Shown one piece after another: positions 51,493 through 61,008 of a DNA stretch of 64,000 nucleotides. A program made the position numbers and the translations under genes. Each line of letters starts with the position of its first letter. Position 1 is the first letter of the stretch. The notes beneath the pieces are model-generated. The model was not told the DNA's origin and searched no databases. It saw only the letters and a program-made list of their open reading frames with translations. Source of the stretch: Pseudomonas sediminis (GTDB lineage: Bacteria > Pseudomonadota > Gammaproteobacteria > Pseudomonadales > Pseudomonadaceae); contig NZ_NIQU01000009.1 of assembly GCF_002741105.1 (NCBI RefSeq), positions 108,698-172,697 of the forward strand, written 5' to 3'.

Positions 51493-54105
51493 TCAGTTGG
51501 CGACTATGTTGACCAGCTTGCCTGGCACCACGATGACCTTGCGAATGCTCAGGCCTTCGGTGAAGCGCAGCACGTTTTCGTTGGCACGAGCGGCGGCCTC
51601 GACGTCTTCACGGCTGGCGCTGGCTGCCACGATGATCTCGCCACGCAGCTTGCCGTTGACCTGTACCACCAGGGTCAGACTGTCCTGCACCAGGGCCGAC
51701 TCGTCGACCTGTGGCCACTGCGCATCGATCACCGCATCGGTGTGACCCAGATGCTGCCAAAGCTCGTGGCTGATGTGCGGGGTGATCGGCGCGAGCAGCA
51801 GGGTGACGATTTCCAGGCCTTCCTGCAGCAGCGCGCGATCCTGTTCGCTCGCGCCGGCGGCCTTTTCCAGCACGTTCATCAGGGTCATCACCTGGGCGAT
51901 GGCGGTGTTGAACTTGTGGTGCTGGCCGATATCGTTGCTGGCCTGCTTGATCGCCAGGTGAATGGCACGGCGCACAGCCTTCTGCTCGTCGGTGAGAGTG
52001 TTCACATCCAGCTTGCCCGGCAGGCCAGCGCTGACGTGACTCTGCGCCAGACGCCAGACGCGACGCAGGAAGCGGTTGGCGCCTTCGACACCGGCATCCG
52101 ACCACTCGCAGCTCATGTCGGGCGGCGAGGCGAACATCATGAACAGGCGGCAGGTGTCGGCGCCGTAAGCGTCGATCATGTCCTGCGGGTCGACGCCGTT
52201 GTTCTTCGATTTGGACATCTTCTCGGTGCCGCCGATTTCCACCGGCAAGCCGTCGCTCTTGAGCTTGGCGCCGATGACCTTGGCCTTGGCATCACGCTCG
52301 ACCTCGACGTCGGCCGGGTTGAACCAGTCCTTGCCGCCGTTCTCCAGGGTGCGATAGTAGGTTTCGGCAACCACCATGCCTTGGGTCAGCAGGTTCTTGA
52401 ATGGCTCGTTGGACGACACCAGGCCTTCGTCGCGCATCAGCTTGTGGAAGAAGCGTGCATAGAGCAGGTGCAGGATGGCGTGCTCGATGCCGCCGATGTA
52501 CTGATCCACCGGCAACCAGTGGTTGGCTGCCTGCGGGTCGACCATACCGCCGGTGTATTGCGGCGAGGCGTAGCGTGCGTAGTACCAGGACGACTCGACG
52601 AAGGTGTCCATGGTGTCGGTTTCGCGCTTGGCCGGGGCGCCGCATTTCGGGCAACTGCACTCGTAGAACTCGGGCATCTTGGCCAGCGGCGAGCCGGCGC
52701 CGTCCGGCACCACGTCTTCGGGCAGCACCACCGGCAACTGGTCTTCCGGCACCGGCACGTCGCCGCAGGCGTCGCAGTGGATGATCGGGATCGGGCAGCC
52801 CCAGTAGCGCTGGCGGCTGATACCCCAGTCGCGCAGGCGGAACTGGGTCTTGCGGGCGCCGTGCGCGCTGGCTTCCAGGTCGCCGACGATGGCGTCGAAG
52901 GCGGCGCTGAAGTCCAGGCCGTCGTACTTGCCGGAGTTGATGGTGGTCAGGCCGGCCTTGTCACCGTACCAGTCCTGCCAGGTGCTGGCGTCGTAGTCCT
53001 TGCCTTCAACAGCGTAGACCTGCGTGATCGGCAGGTCGTACTTGTTGGCGAATTCGAAGTCGCGCTCATCATGCGCTGGCACGGCCATGACTGCGCCTTC
53101 GCCGTAGCCCCACAGCACGTAGTTGGCGACGAACACCGGCAGCTTGTCGCCGGTAAGCGGATGAATGACGAACTGTCCGGTGGCCACACCCTTCTTCTCC
53201 ATGGTGGCCATGTCGGCCTCGGCCACGGAGCCGGCCTTGCACTCGGCAATGAAGGCGGTGATGGCCGCGTTGCCCTCGGCAGCGCGCTGGGCCAGCGGAT
53301 GCTCGGCGGCCACGGCGACGTAGGTGGCACCCATCAGGGTGTCGGGGCGGGTCGAGTAGACCTTCAGTTGGCCGTCGATGCCGATGCTGGCGACGTCGTA
53401 GTCGAACACGATGTCGGCACCAAAACTCTTGCCGATCCAGTTGCGTTGCATGGTCTTGACCTGCTCAGGCCAGCCATCCAGCTCATCCAGGCTGCTCAGC
53501 AGCTCTTCGGCGTAGGCAGTGATCTTGAAGTAGTACATCGGGATTTCGCGCTTCTCGATCAGCGCGCCCGAACGCCAGCCACGGCCGTCGATGACCTGCT
53601 CGTTGGCCAGTACGGTCTGGTCCACCGGGTCCCAGTTGACGGTACCGTTCTTGCGGTAGATCACGCCCTTTTCGAACAGGCGGGTGAACAGCCACTGCTC
53701 CCAGCGGTAGTAATCCGGCTTGCAGGTGGTGACTTCGCGCGTCCAGTCGATAGCCAGGCCCAGCGATTTGAGCTGGGACTTCATGTAGGCGATGTTCTCG
53801 TAGGTCCACTTGGCAGGGGCCACCTGGTTCTTCATTGCGGCGTTTTCTGCCGGCATGCCGAAGGCGTCCCAGCCCATCGGCTGCAGCACGTTCTTGCCCT
53901 GCATGCGCTGGTAGCGGGCGATCACGTCACCAATGGTGTAGTTGCGCACGTGCCCCATGTGTAGCTTGCCGCTGGGGTAGGGGAACATCGACAGGCAGTA
54001 GAAGGTGTCCTTGCCGGGTTGTTCGCTGACGACGAAGGATTGTTGCGCGTCCCAGTGGGACTGCGCGGCGGCTTCTATTTCACGGGGCGAGTACTGTTCG
54101 TGCAT
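51493..54105 (-). CDS. leuS: Leucyl-tRNA synthetase
   Basis: 870-residue class I synthetase. HIGH-type motif HMGH in YPSGKLHMGHVRNYTIGD, editing domain in the middle (GYGEGAVMAVPAHDERDF), zinc-type Cys region (CSCPKCGAPAKRET) and KMSKS in GGTEKMSKSKNNGVDP. Length as in other Pseudomonas. First gene of the leuS-lptE-holA unit; a possible TATGCT -10 lies about 50 nt upstream. Confidence 0.97.
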   Translation of the reverse strand: MHEQYSPREIEAAAQSHWDAQQSFVVSEQPGKDTFYCLSMFPYPSGKLHMGHVRNYTIGDVIARYQRMQGKNVLQPMGWDAFGMPAENAAMKNQVAPAKWTYENIAYMKSQLKSLGLAIDWTREVTTCKPDYYRWEQWLFTRLFEKGVIYRKNGTVNWDPVDQTVLANEQVIDGRGWRSGALIEKREIPMYYFKITAYAEELLSSLDELDGWPEQVKTMQRNWIGKSFGADIVFDYDVASIGIDGQLKVYSTRPDTLMGATYVAVAAEHPLAQRAAEGNAAITAFIAECKAGSVAEADMATMEKKGVATGQFVIHPLTGDKLPVFVANYVLWGYGEGAVMAVPAHDERDFEFANKYDLPITQVYAVEGKDYDASTWQDWYGDKAGLTTINSGKYDGLDFSAAFDAIVGDLEASAHGARKTQFRLRDWGISRQRYWGCPIPIIHCDACGDVPVPEDQLPVVLPEDVVPDGAGSPLAKMPEFYECSCPKCGAPAKRETDTMDTFVESSWYYARYASPQYTGGMVDPQAANHWLPVDQYIGGIEHAILHLLYARFFHKLMRDEGLVSSNEPFKNLLTQGMVVAETYYRTLENGGKDWFNPADVEVERDAKAKVIGAKLKSDGLPVEIGGTEKMSKSKNNGVDPQDMIDAYGADTCRLFMMFASPPDMSCEWSDAGVEGANRFLRRVWRLAQSHVSAGLPGKLDVNTLTDEQKAVRRAIHLAIKQASNDIGQHHKFNTAIAQVMTLMNVLEKAAGASEQDRALLQEGLEIVTLLLAPITPHISHELWQHLGHTDAVIDAQWPQVDESALVQDSLTLVVQVNGKLRGEIIVAASASREDVEAAARANENVLRFTEGLSIRKVIVVPGKLVNIVAN

Positions 54106-54284
54106 GGCTCTGGCGCTGAAGGAATGGGGCTTGCGGAAAACGTCGTAGCATACATGAGCGCCGTCTATCGAGGGAAACCCAGATTATGCCGAGCCCGCCG
54201 TTGGTCGCGGCGCCAGGCTGCACGCAGGGCCTTCGCTAAGCTTTACTTAAGGCCCGCGGTTGTCGGGGCTCGCGAGGTGGTTAG

Positions 54285-54713
54285 ATGGTGGATGCACGAC
54301 AGGCGGAACGAGGGGGTGGCCTTTACGAGCGACTGCTGCAAAGGCTTGCCTTGGCTCTCGAAGAGGCCGATACCGCGAGTCGCCTGCATGCCGAGCCGCT
54401 GCGCGAGCTGGAGCTTGATGGACTGAGCCCGGCGGAGCTGGACCTGATCCGCGCCTACCTCAATCGTGACCTGCACTGGCTGCGCGGCTGGCACGCGGCG
54501 GCTGAAGAGTTGGCGCTGATACAGCGTCAGCCACTGCGCAGTGCCAAGTCCGTTGGCGGCAAGCCGATGGGCAGGGTTAAACCCGTGATGAAGCGGCGTC
54601 AGGCGCTTTGTTGCGCACTCTGCGGCGCGCCCGTCAGCTGGCATCGCGGGCAGGATGCACGAGCTTGCCAGGCCTGTGGCTCCAGGCTGTTTCGCAGCGG
54701 CAATCCGCGTTAG
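54285..54713 (+). CDS. YbeL/DUF1451-type zinc-ribbon protein
   Basis: 142 residues. N-terminal helical region (LYERLLQRLALALEEADTAS), then a C-terminal zinc ribbon with four Cys in CALCGAPVSWHRG and CQACGSRLF. This is the pattern of the YbeL/DUF1451 family, whose function is unknown. Ribosome site GAGGTGG before the ATG. Divergent from leuS. Confidence 0.8.
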   Translation: MVDARQAERGGGLYERLLQRLALALEEADTASRLHAEPLRELELDGLSPAELDLIRAYLNRDLHWLRGWHAAAEELALIQRQPLRSAKSVGGKPMGRVKPVMKRRQALCCALCGAPVSWHRGQDARACQACGSRLFRSGNPR

Positions 54714-54763
54714 CAGCTAGTTGAAAACCAACCTGCTAGGCTTGGGCGCCCCGGAGGTGCCTG

Positions 54764-55531
54764 ATGCCGATTCGCTTCATCCTTAAACAATTGTTGATGC
54801 CGCCAGGCGTTCTACTCCTGCTGATCGCGCTGGGCTGGTGGTTGCGTCGCCGCTTTCCCCGGCTCGCGTTTGCCTGCTTTGCCGTCGGTTTCGGTGGGCT
54901 GTGGTTGATGAGTCTGCCTGCGGTGACGCAGTGGAGTGCGGCCTGGTTGGAGCGTGAGCCGGTGCTGGAGCAGGCGCAGTGGGCAACGCTGGCGCAGCGT
55001 GCCGACGCCATCGTGATTCTCGGCGCCGGGCGCGAGCAGAATGATCCGGGCTGGGGGCGTACCGATCAGCCTGGGCTGATGGCCTTGGAGCGCCTGCGCT
55101 ACGCCGCTCGCCTGGCGCGCGCCTCCGGTCTGCCACTTGCTGCCACTGGCGGCCTGCACTACGGCCAGCCGCCCAGTGAGGCGACGTTGATGGCCGATGC
55201 CATGCGCCTCGACTACGGGCTGGAGATCCGCTGGCTGGAGGAGCAAAGCCGCACCACCTGGGAGAATGCCGTGCTCAGCGCTGAATTGTTGCAGCCCCAG
55301 GGCGTGCGGCGTGTGGTGCTGGTCACCCAGGCCTGGCATATGCAGCGTGCACGCTGGAGTTTCGAGCAGGCCGGCTTCGAGGTGATCACCGCGCCGATGG
55401 GGTATCTCAGTACGGGTTACGAGCGCCCGCTGGGTGGCTGGTTGCCAGAGTCGAGGGCTATCTGGCAGAGCAGTCAACTGCTCAACGAGGCCATCGGGCT
55501 GTTGGCGTATCCCATTGTCTACGGTAAGTAG
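54764..55531 (+). CDS. YdcF/ElyC-family (DUF218) membrane protein
   Basis: 255 residues. Two N-terminal membrane helices (PPGVLLLLIALGWWL and FACFAVGFGGLWLMSL), then a DUF218 domain: ADAIVILGAGREQNDPG, TGGLHYGQPPSEATLMAD, SRTTWENAVLSAELL and VVLVTQAWHMQRARWSF. This is the ElyC/SanA/YdcF family, linked to envelope integrity and undecaprenyl metabolism. Good GGAGGT ribosome site. Its TAG stop ends at 55531, the first base of a REP-like element. Confidence 0.88.
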   Translation: MPIRFILKQLLMPPGVLLLLIALGWWLRRRFPRLAFACFAVGFGGLWLMSLPAVTQWSAAWLEREPVLEQAQWATLAQRADAIVILGAGREQNDPGWGRTDQPGLMALERLRYAARLARASGLPLAATGGLHYGQPPSEATLMADAMRLDYGLEIRWLEEQSRTTWENAVLSAELLQPQGVRRVVLVTQAWHMQRARWSFEQAGFEVITAPMGYLSTGYERPLGGWLPESRAIWQSSQLLNEAIGLLAYPIVYGK

Positions 55532-55620
55532 TAGGGCGTACTTGCCGCAGGCAGTACGCCTGCGGATTCTGCGTTCCGAGGGCTGGCGGGCTGCTCGCTT
55601 CGCTCGCGAGACCGCCCTAC
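55531..55620. repeat. GTAGGGCG...CGCCCTAC REP-like element filling a convergent gap
   Basis: Bounded by GTAGGGCG (55531-55538) and CGCCCTAC (55613-55620), with two smaller hairpins inside (GTACTTGCC / GGCAGTAC; GCTCGCTTCGCTCGC). It fills the gap between the convergent ydcF-like and lnt genes. The lnt TAG (55617-55619 on the minus strand) is inside the right arm. Confidence 0.65.
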
Positions 55621-57140
55621 AGCGTCTTGGCCATGCGGCTGGCCAGCAGCGCCCAGCCCAATAGCAGGGCGCAGAGAATCGCCAGTGGCCAGATGCGCCA
55701 TTGCAGGTAGGGCGTGAGCCCCTGCATGGGCACCACTTCGCCGTAGAGCACGCCGCGTTCGAACTGCGGCAAGCCGAACTGGATGCGGCCTTGTGGATCG
55801 ATGATCACCGTCATGCCGTTGTTGGTCGCGCGGATCATCCAGCGCCCGGCCTCCAGTGCACGCATCTGCGCCATCTGCAGGTGCTGTAGCGGGCCGATGG
55901 AGGTGCCGAACCAGGCGTCGTTGCTCACTGTCAGCAGGATGTCGCTGTCCGCCGCCAGGGCCGCCGCGAACTCCGGGTAGACCACTTCGTAGCAGATGAA
56001 CGGCGCGATGCGATGCCCCTTGGCCAGCAGCGGTGATTGGTCACTCGGGCCGCGGGCGAAGTCGGACATCGGCAGGTCGAAGAAAGCGATCAAGCCGCGC
56101 AGCAGGTCCTGCAGGGGCACGTATTCACCGAACGGCACCAGCTTCTGTTTGAGGTAGGTGCCCTGGCCTTCGCCAAAACTGGTGATCGCATTGTAATAGC
56201 GAATCTCCCCGCGCTCGTTGGACTGCCGCACCGGTACGCCGGTGATCAGCGCACTGTTGCGGTCACGGGCGAAGCGATCCATCACGCCGATATAGCCTTG
56301 CGCCATGTCCTTGAGTACCGGGATCGCCGTTTCCGGCCAGACCAGTATGTCGACCTGCTTGGCGCTGAAGCTGAGGTCGCGGTACAGGGCGAGCTGCGCG
56401 TTGAGCTGGGCCGGGTCCCATTTCATGTTCTGTTCGACGTTGCCTTGCACGGCGGCGACGGTGAGGCTGTTGCCGGCGGCGCGGGTCCAGTTGTGATCCT
56501 TAAGTGCCAGGCCTGCGAGCCAGGGGCTCAGCAGCAGAAGCAGAGCGCAGAGGTAACGCGGTTTATGCTTGCGCAGTTGCTCCAGGTTGATGATCAGCGC
56601 CGCCGACAGGGCGATGACGAAGGACGACAGCCAGACTCCGCCAATTGGCACCAGGCCGGCCAGCGGTCCTTCGAGCTGGCTGTAGCCGGCGTAGAGCCAG
56701 GGGAAGCCGGTGAGGAACCAGCCGCGAAACACTTCCTGGGCGACCCATAGCGCGGCGAATGCCAGGGCGTCGGCCAGTGGCGCTTCGTTGCGGCGTATCC
56801 AGCGCGCCCAGAGGGCGGCTGTCAGGGCGAAGAGCAGGCCCAGGCCGGCGACGAAACCCAGGGTGAGAAAGCCGGCCAGTGCCGGTGATGCCGCGCCATA
56901 GTCATGGATGCTGACATACACCCAACTGGTGCCGGCGGCGAACAGACCGAAGCCGTAGCTCCAGCCGCGCAGCGCTGCCTGGCCGGGGCGCAGATGGCGT
57001 AGGCCGAAATAGAACAGGGCAATGGACAGCACGGCCAATGGCCAGAGATCGAACGGGGCGAGCGCCAGGGTGGTCAGGGCGCCTGCGCCGCAGGCAAGCA
57101 GGTGGCCGGGCCAGCCTGGACGAGTGATCCATTGCAGCAT
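55617..57140 (-). CDS. lnt: Apolipoprotein N-acyltransferase
   Basis: 507-residue inner-membrane enzyme that adds the third acyl chain to lipoproteins. About six N-terminal TM helices, then a periplasmic nitrilase-like domain with the catalytic triad Glu in VWPETAIP, Lys in YLKQKLVPFGEYVPL and Cys in PFICYEVVYPE. The Met of MLQWITRPGWPG (57140) is taken as start; an in-frame Met at 57170 is upstream. The stop lies in a REP-like element. Upstream are corC, ybeY, ybeZ and miaB, a typical order. Confidence 0.95.
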   Translation of the reverse strand: MLQWITRPGWPGHLLACGAGALTTLALAPFDLWPLAVLSIALFYFGLRHLRPGQAALRGWSYGFGLFAAGTSWVYVSIHDYGAASPALAGFLTLGFVAGLGLLFALTAALWARWIRRNEAPLADALAFAALWVAQEVFRGWFLTGFPWLYAGYSQLEGPLAGLVPIGGVWLSSFVIALSAALIINLEQLRKHKPRYLCALLLLLSPWLAGLALKDHNWTRAAGNSLTVAAVQGNVEQNMKWDPAQLNAQLALYRDLSFSAKQVDILVWPETAIPVLKDMAQGYIGVMDRFARDRNSALITGVPVRQSNERGEIRYYNAITSFGEGQGTYLKQKLVPFGEYVPLQDLLRGLIAFFDLPMSDFARGPSDQSPLLAKGHRIAPFICYEVVYPEFAAALAADSDILLTVSNDAWFGTSIGPLQHLQMAQMRALEAGRWMIRATNNGMTVIIDPQGRIQFGLPQFERGVLYGEVVPMQGLTPYLQWRIWPLAILCALLLGWALLASRMAKTL

Positions 57141-57232
57141 GGTTAGATCCTTGGAATCAGGGTGGCGCAAGGGTAGAGCGGAAATGGCGCAGGGGGAAGC
57201 GGCCGCCCTCGCTGGGCAAGGGCGGCTGAGAC

Positions 57233-58072
57233 TCAGCGGCTAACCGGCGTCAGGCGCAGCAGGTGGATGCGGCGGCTGTCAGCATTGAGCACGCGGAAGC
57301 GGAATTCGCCGATCTCGGTGACTTCATTGCGCTTGGGCAGGTGGCCAAAGGCGCTCATCACCAGACCACCGACGGTGTCGTACTCGTCGTCGGAGAACTC
57401 GCTGTCGAAGGTTTCGTTGAAACTGTCGATGGGCGTCAGCGCCTTGATCAGGTAGTCGCCGGATGGCAGCGGCTTGATGTAGCCGTCTTCCTCGACATCG
57501 TGCTCATCCTCGATGTCGCCGACGATCTGCTCGAGCACGTCCTCGATGGTCACCAGGCCGGCGACGCCGCCGTATTCATCGATGACCACGGCCATGTGGT
57601 TGTGGTTGGCGCGGAACTCACGCAGCAGCACGTTCAAGCGCTTGGACTCGGGCACGAAGGTGGCCGGGCGCAGCAGGTCCTTGATGTTGAAGTTGGGCTG
57701 TTCGCCCTGCAGGATCAGCGGCAGCAGATCCTTGGCCAGGAGGATGCCGATCACGTCGTCGAGGCTCTCGCCGACTACCGGATAGCGCGAGTGCGCGGCA
57801 TCGATGATGGCGGGCAGGAACTCGCGGGGCGTCTGGCTGGCCTTGATGCTGATCACTTGCGAGCGCGGCACCATGATGTCGCGTACCTGCAGGTCGGCGA
57901 CCTGAATGGCGCCTTCGACGATGGCCAGTGCTTCGCTGTCGAGCAGCTTGTTCTGGTGGGCTTCGCGCAGGACTTCCAGCAGTTCCTGGCGGTTTCTCGG
58001 CTCATGAGCAAAAGCCTGGGTCAGCTTGTTGAACCAGGACTTCTGCTCGTTGCTCGATCGGTCTTCGCTCAT
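57233..58072 (-). CDS. corC: CorC/YbeX, CBS-domain transporter-associated protein
   Basis: 279-residue soluble HlyC/CorC family protein. Two CBS domains (RDIMVPRSQVISIKASQTPR to LLPLIL, then ATFVPESKRLNVLL to VTIEDVLEQIVGDI) and a C-terminal CorC_HlyC domain (EFRFRVLNADSRRIHLLRLT). Linked to magnesium/cobalt efflux and ribosome homeostasis through its operon. 6 nt after ybeY. Confidence 0.94.
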   Translation of the reverse strand: MSEDRSSNEQKSWFNKLTQAFAHEPRNRQELLEVLREAHQNKLLDSEALAIVEGAIQVADLQVRDIMVPRSQVISIKASQTPREFLPAIIDAAHSRYPVVGESLDDVIGILLAKDLLPLILQGEQPNFNIKDLLRPATFVPESKRLNVLLREFRANHNHMAVVIDEYGGVAGLVTIEDVLEQIVGDIEDEHDVEEDGYIKPLPSGDYLIKALTPIDSFNETFDSEFSDDEYDTVGGLVMSAFGHLPKRNEVTEIGEFRFRVLNADSRRIHLLRLTPVSR

Positions 58073-58078
58073 GGCGTT

Positions 58079-58558
58079 TTACTCGGGGTCCTTTTCATTA
58101 GGAGATTCGTCACCGGCATACGGGTCGGGATGACCCAATTCGGCGAGCAATTGTCGTTCCAGATCTTCCATCTCGAGGGCTTCGTCTTCCTCGATGTGGT
58201 CATAGCCCAGCAGGTGCAGGCAGCCGTGGATCACCAAGTGCGCCCAGTGCGCCTCCAGCGCCTTGCCTTGCTCGGCCGCTTCGCGCTCGACCACTGGCAC
58301 GCAGATCACCAGGTCGCCGAGCAGCGGGATGTCGAGAATTCCATCGGGAATCTCGGCAGGGAAGGACAGAACGTTGGTGGCGTAGTCCTTGTGCCGCCAG
58401 GTATGGTTCAGCTCGCGACCTTCGGCCTCGTCGACCAGGCGGATGGTCAGCTCCGAATCGGCCGTGCGTTGGCGTAGCGCCAGCTCGCACCAGCGGCGCA
58501 GTTGCGCCTCGTCCGGGTGCTGGCCGTCACTGGCCAGTTGCAGGTCCAGTTCAAGCAT
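58079..58558 (-). CDS. ybeY: Endoribonuclease YbeY
   Basis: 159-residue metal-dependent endoribonuclease for 16S rRNA 3' end maturation and ribosome quality control. Zinc-binding motif HxxxHxxxxxH is visible in HLVIHGCLHLLGYDHIEEDEA; NHTWRHKDYATNVLSFP precedes it. The stretch after the zinc motif is acidic. Overlaps ybeZ by 8 nt. Confidence 0.96.
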   Translation of the reverse strand: MLELDLQLASDGQHPDEAQLRRWCELALRQRTADSELTIRLVDEAEGRELNHTWRHKDYATNVLSFPAEIPDGILDIPLLGDLVICVPVVEREAAEQGKALEAHWAHLVIHGCLHLLGYDHIEEDEALEMEDLERQLLAELGHPDPYAGDESPNEKDPE

Positions 58559-59588
58559 CGTGGCCGTCGCCCTTGCCGTTCAGGCGTGCGTCGTGGCGCT
58601 CGTAGGCTTCGACGATGCGCTGCACCAACGGGTGGCGCACCACGTCTTTGGGCTTGAAGTGGGTGAAGCTGATGCCGGGCACGTCACGCAGTACCTCGAT
58701 GACGTGGGCCAGGCCGCTCTTGGTGCCACGCGGCAGGTCGACCTGGGTGATGTCGCCGGTGATCACGGCGGTGGAGCCGAAACCGATACGGGTGAGGAAC
58801 ATCTTCATCTGCTCGACTGTGGTGTTCTGACTTTCGTCGAGAATGATGAAGCTGTTGTTAAGCGTGCGGCCGCGCATGTAGGCCAGCGGCGCGATCTCGA
58901 TCACCTGCTTCTCGATCAGCTTGGCTACGTATTCGAAACCGAGCATTTCGTAGAGTGCGTCGTACAACGGGCGCAGGTAAGGGTCGATCTTCTGTGCCAG
59001 GTCACCAGGCAGGAAGCCGAGCTTCTCGCCGGCCTCGACCGCCGGGCGCACCAGCAGGATGCGCCGCACTTGCTCGCGCTCCAGCGCGTCCACCGCGCAG
59101 GCCACGGCCAGGTAGGTCTTGCCAGTACCGGCCGGGCCGATGCCGAAGTTGATGTCGTTGTCGAGGATCGCCTTGACGTAGCGCTGCTGGTTGGCGCCGC
59201 GCGGCTTGATCACACCCTTTTTGGTGCGCAACGTCACCTGCGGAAGGTTGCTGGGGTTGACCAGCTCCTCGACGCCGGACTCCTGCAGATACAGGTGCAC
59301 CAGGTCGGGCGACAGCTCGGTTGCTTTGGTTTCGCGGTACAGCTTGCGCAGCAGTTGTTCGGCGGCCTGGGTCTTGTCGGCGCTGCCAAGCATTTCGAAC
59401 TGGTTGCCACGGTTGCGGATTTCCAGGCCGAGGCGCTCTTCGATCAGGCGCAGGTGCTCGTCGAACTGGCCGCAGAGGTTGGCGAAACGGCGGGCCTCGA
59501 AGGGTTCGAGGGTGAAACGATGAGGTTCTAGAGAGGCGTTCAAGGTGATGGAGTGATCGTCACTTGTCTGGGTATGAAAAGGCAGCAT
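58551..59588 (-). CDS. ybeZ: YbeZ/PhoH-like ATPase
   Basis: 345-residue PhoH-family NTPase that partners YbeY. Walker A in GPAGTGKTYLAVACAV, Walker B in NSFIILDESQNTT, and a conserved ARRFANLCGQFDEHL N-terminal domain. The Met at 59588 (MLPFHTQTSDD) is the assumed start; a TTG near 59540 (LNASLEPHRF) is a plausible alternative and gives a more usual N-terminus. Downstream of miaB (42 nt), upstream of ybeY (8-nt overlap). Confidence 0.92.
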   Translation of the reverse strand: MLPFHTQTSDDHSITLNASLEPHRFTLEPFEARRFANLCGQFDEHLRLIEERLGLEIRNRGNQFEMLGSADKTQAAEQLLRKLYRETKATELSPDLVHLYLQESGVEELVNPSNLPQVTLRTKKGVIKPRGANQQRYVKAILDNDINFGIGPAGTGKTYLAVACAVDALEREQVRRILLVRPAVEAGEKLGFLPGDLAQKIDPYLRPLYDALYEMLGFEYVAKLIEKQVIEIAPLAYMRGRTLNNSFIILDESQNTTVEQMKMFLTRIGFGSTAVITGDITQVDLPRGTKSGLAHVIEVLRDVPGISFTHFKPKDVVRHPLVQRIVEAYERHDARLNGKGDGHDA

Positions 59589-59630
59589 AACGCTGGTCGC
59601 CCACAACGCAAAGTGTGGACGACCGCTACG

Positions 59631-60974
59631 TTAGTGGAGGGTCTCGGCATCCAGCAGGGTGCCGCGCAGCGAGTGCGGCAGGGCGTCGTCGATGTGCACG
59701 TCGACGAACTGGCCGATCAGGCGCGGGTTATCGCAACGGAAGTTGACGATGCGGTTCTGCTCGGTGCGGCCCTGGAGCATGCCCGGGTCCTTCTTCGAAT
59801 AGTCGCTGACCAGGATGCGCTGCACCGTGCCGACCATGCGCCGGCTGTTCTCGAAGCCGTTCTGGTTGATGCGGTGCTGCAGCAGGGCCAGGCGCTGTTT
59901 CTTCACCTCGTCCGGGGTGTCGTCGACCAGGTCGGCGGCCGGGGTGCCGGGGCGCGAGCTGTAGATGAAGGAGAAGGAGAAGTCGAAGCCGACGTCCTCG
60001 ATCAGCTTCATGGTCTGCTCGAAATCCTTCTCGGTCTCGCCGGGGAAGCCGACGATGAAGTCCGAGCTGATCAGGATGTCCGGTACCGCCGCACGCAGTT
60101 TGCGGATGCGCGACTTGTATTCCAGCGCGGTGTGGTTGCGCTTCATCGCCGCGAGGATGCGGTCGGAGCCGGACTGCACCGGCAGGTGCAGGTATTTGAC
60201 CAGCTGCGGGATCTCGGCGTGCGCCGCGATGATCGCGTCGGAGAACTCCAGCGGGTGGCTGGTGGTGTAGCGGATGCGCTCGACGCCATCGAGGGCTGCC
60301 ACGGCATGCAGCAGTTCGGCGAAGTCGGCGATATGGCCGTCCGGGGCTTCCCCGCGATAGCCGTTGACGTTCTGCCCGAGCAGGGTGATTTCCTTCACGC
60401 CCTTCTCGGTCAGGGAGGTGATTTCCATCAACACGTCGACCAGCGGGCGGCTGACTTCCTCGCCACGGGTGTAGGGCACCACGCAGAAGGTGCAGTACTT
60501 GCTGCAGCCTTCCATCACCGAGACGAAGGCGCTGGGGCCGTCGACGCGTGGCTCGGGCAGGCGGTCGAATTTCTCGATCTCGGGGAAGCTGATGTCCACC
60601 TGGGCGGTCTTGGTCACGCGCGCGGCGTCGATCATTTCCGGCAGGCGGTGCAGGGTCTGCGGGCCGAATACCACGTCGACATAGGGCGCGCGGTCGCGGA
60701 TCGCCGCGCCTTCCTGGCTGGCCACGCAGCCGCCGACGCCGATCACCAGGTCCGGGTTGGCCTGCTTCAGCTCGCGCCAGCGGCCGAGCTGGGAGAACAC
60801 CTTGTCCTGCGCCTTCTCACGGATCGAGCAGGTATTGAGCAGGATCACGTCGGCTTCTTCGGGTTTTTCCGTGACCTCCAGGGCCTGATGCTCGCCCAGC
60901 AGGTCGACCATGCGCGAGCTGTCGTACTCGTTCATCTGGCAACCGTGGGTTTCGATATAGAGCTTTTTGGTCAT
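59631..60974 (-). CDS. miaB: tRNA-2-methylthio-N6-dimethylallyladenosine synthase MiaB
   Basis: 447-residue radical-SAM methylthiotransferase for A37 of tRNAs. N-terminal UPF0004 domain with Cys ligands (ETHGCQMNEYDSS, NTCSIREKAQDKV, VGGCVASQEG), radical-SAM CxxxCxxC in MEGCSKYCTFCVVPYTRG, and a C-terminal TRAM domain. The start at 60974 (MTKKLYIETHGC) is taken; a longer frame to 61079 has an unusual N-terminus. First gene of the miaB-ybeZ-ybeY-corC-lnt run. Confidence 0.96.
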   Translation of the reverse strand: MTKKLYIETHGCQMNEYDSSRMVDLLGEHQALEVTEKPEEADVILLNTCSIREKAQDKVFSQLGRWRELKQANPDLVIGVGGCVASQEGAAIRDRAPYVDVVFGPQTLHRLPEMIDAARVTKTAQVDISFPEIEKFDRLPEPRVDGPSAFVSVMEGCSKYCTFCVVPYTRGEEVSRPLVDVLMEITSLTEKGVKEITLLGQNVNGYRGEAPDGHIADFAELLHAVAALDGVERIRYTTSHPLEFSDAIIAAHAEIPQLVKYLHLPVQSGSDRILAAMKRNHTALEYKSRIRKLRAAVPDILISSDFIVGFPGETEKDFEQTMKLIEDVGFDFSFSFIYSSRPGTPAADLVDDTPDEVKKQRLALLQHRINQNGFENSRRMVGTVQRILVSDYSKKDPGMLQGRTEQNRIVNFRCDNPRLIGQFVDVHIDDALPHSLRGTLLDAETLH

Positions 60975-61008
60975 GGCACTGTCTGAGGTGGTTAAAAAAT
61001 GACCGCAC

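Noticed and set aside
51742..53964. 740-codon open frame on the plus strand
   Set aside because: Lies entirely antisense to leuS. Composition (rich in Val, Gly, His, Asp, Gln) is that of a high-GC shadow frame, with no domain motif and no ribosome site.
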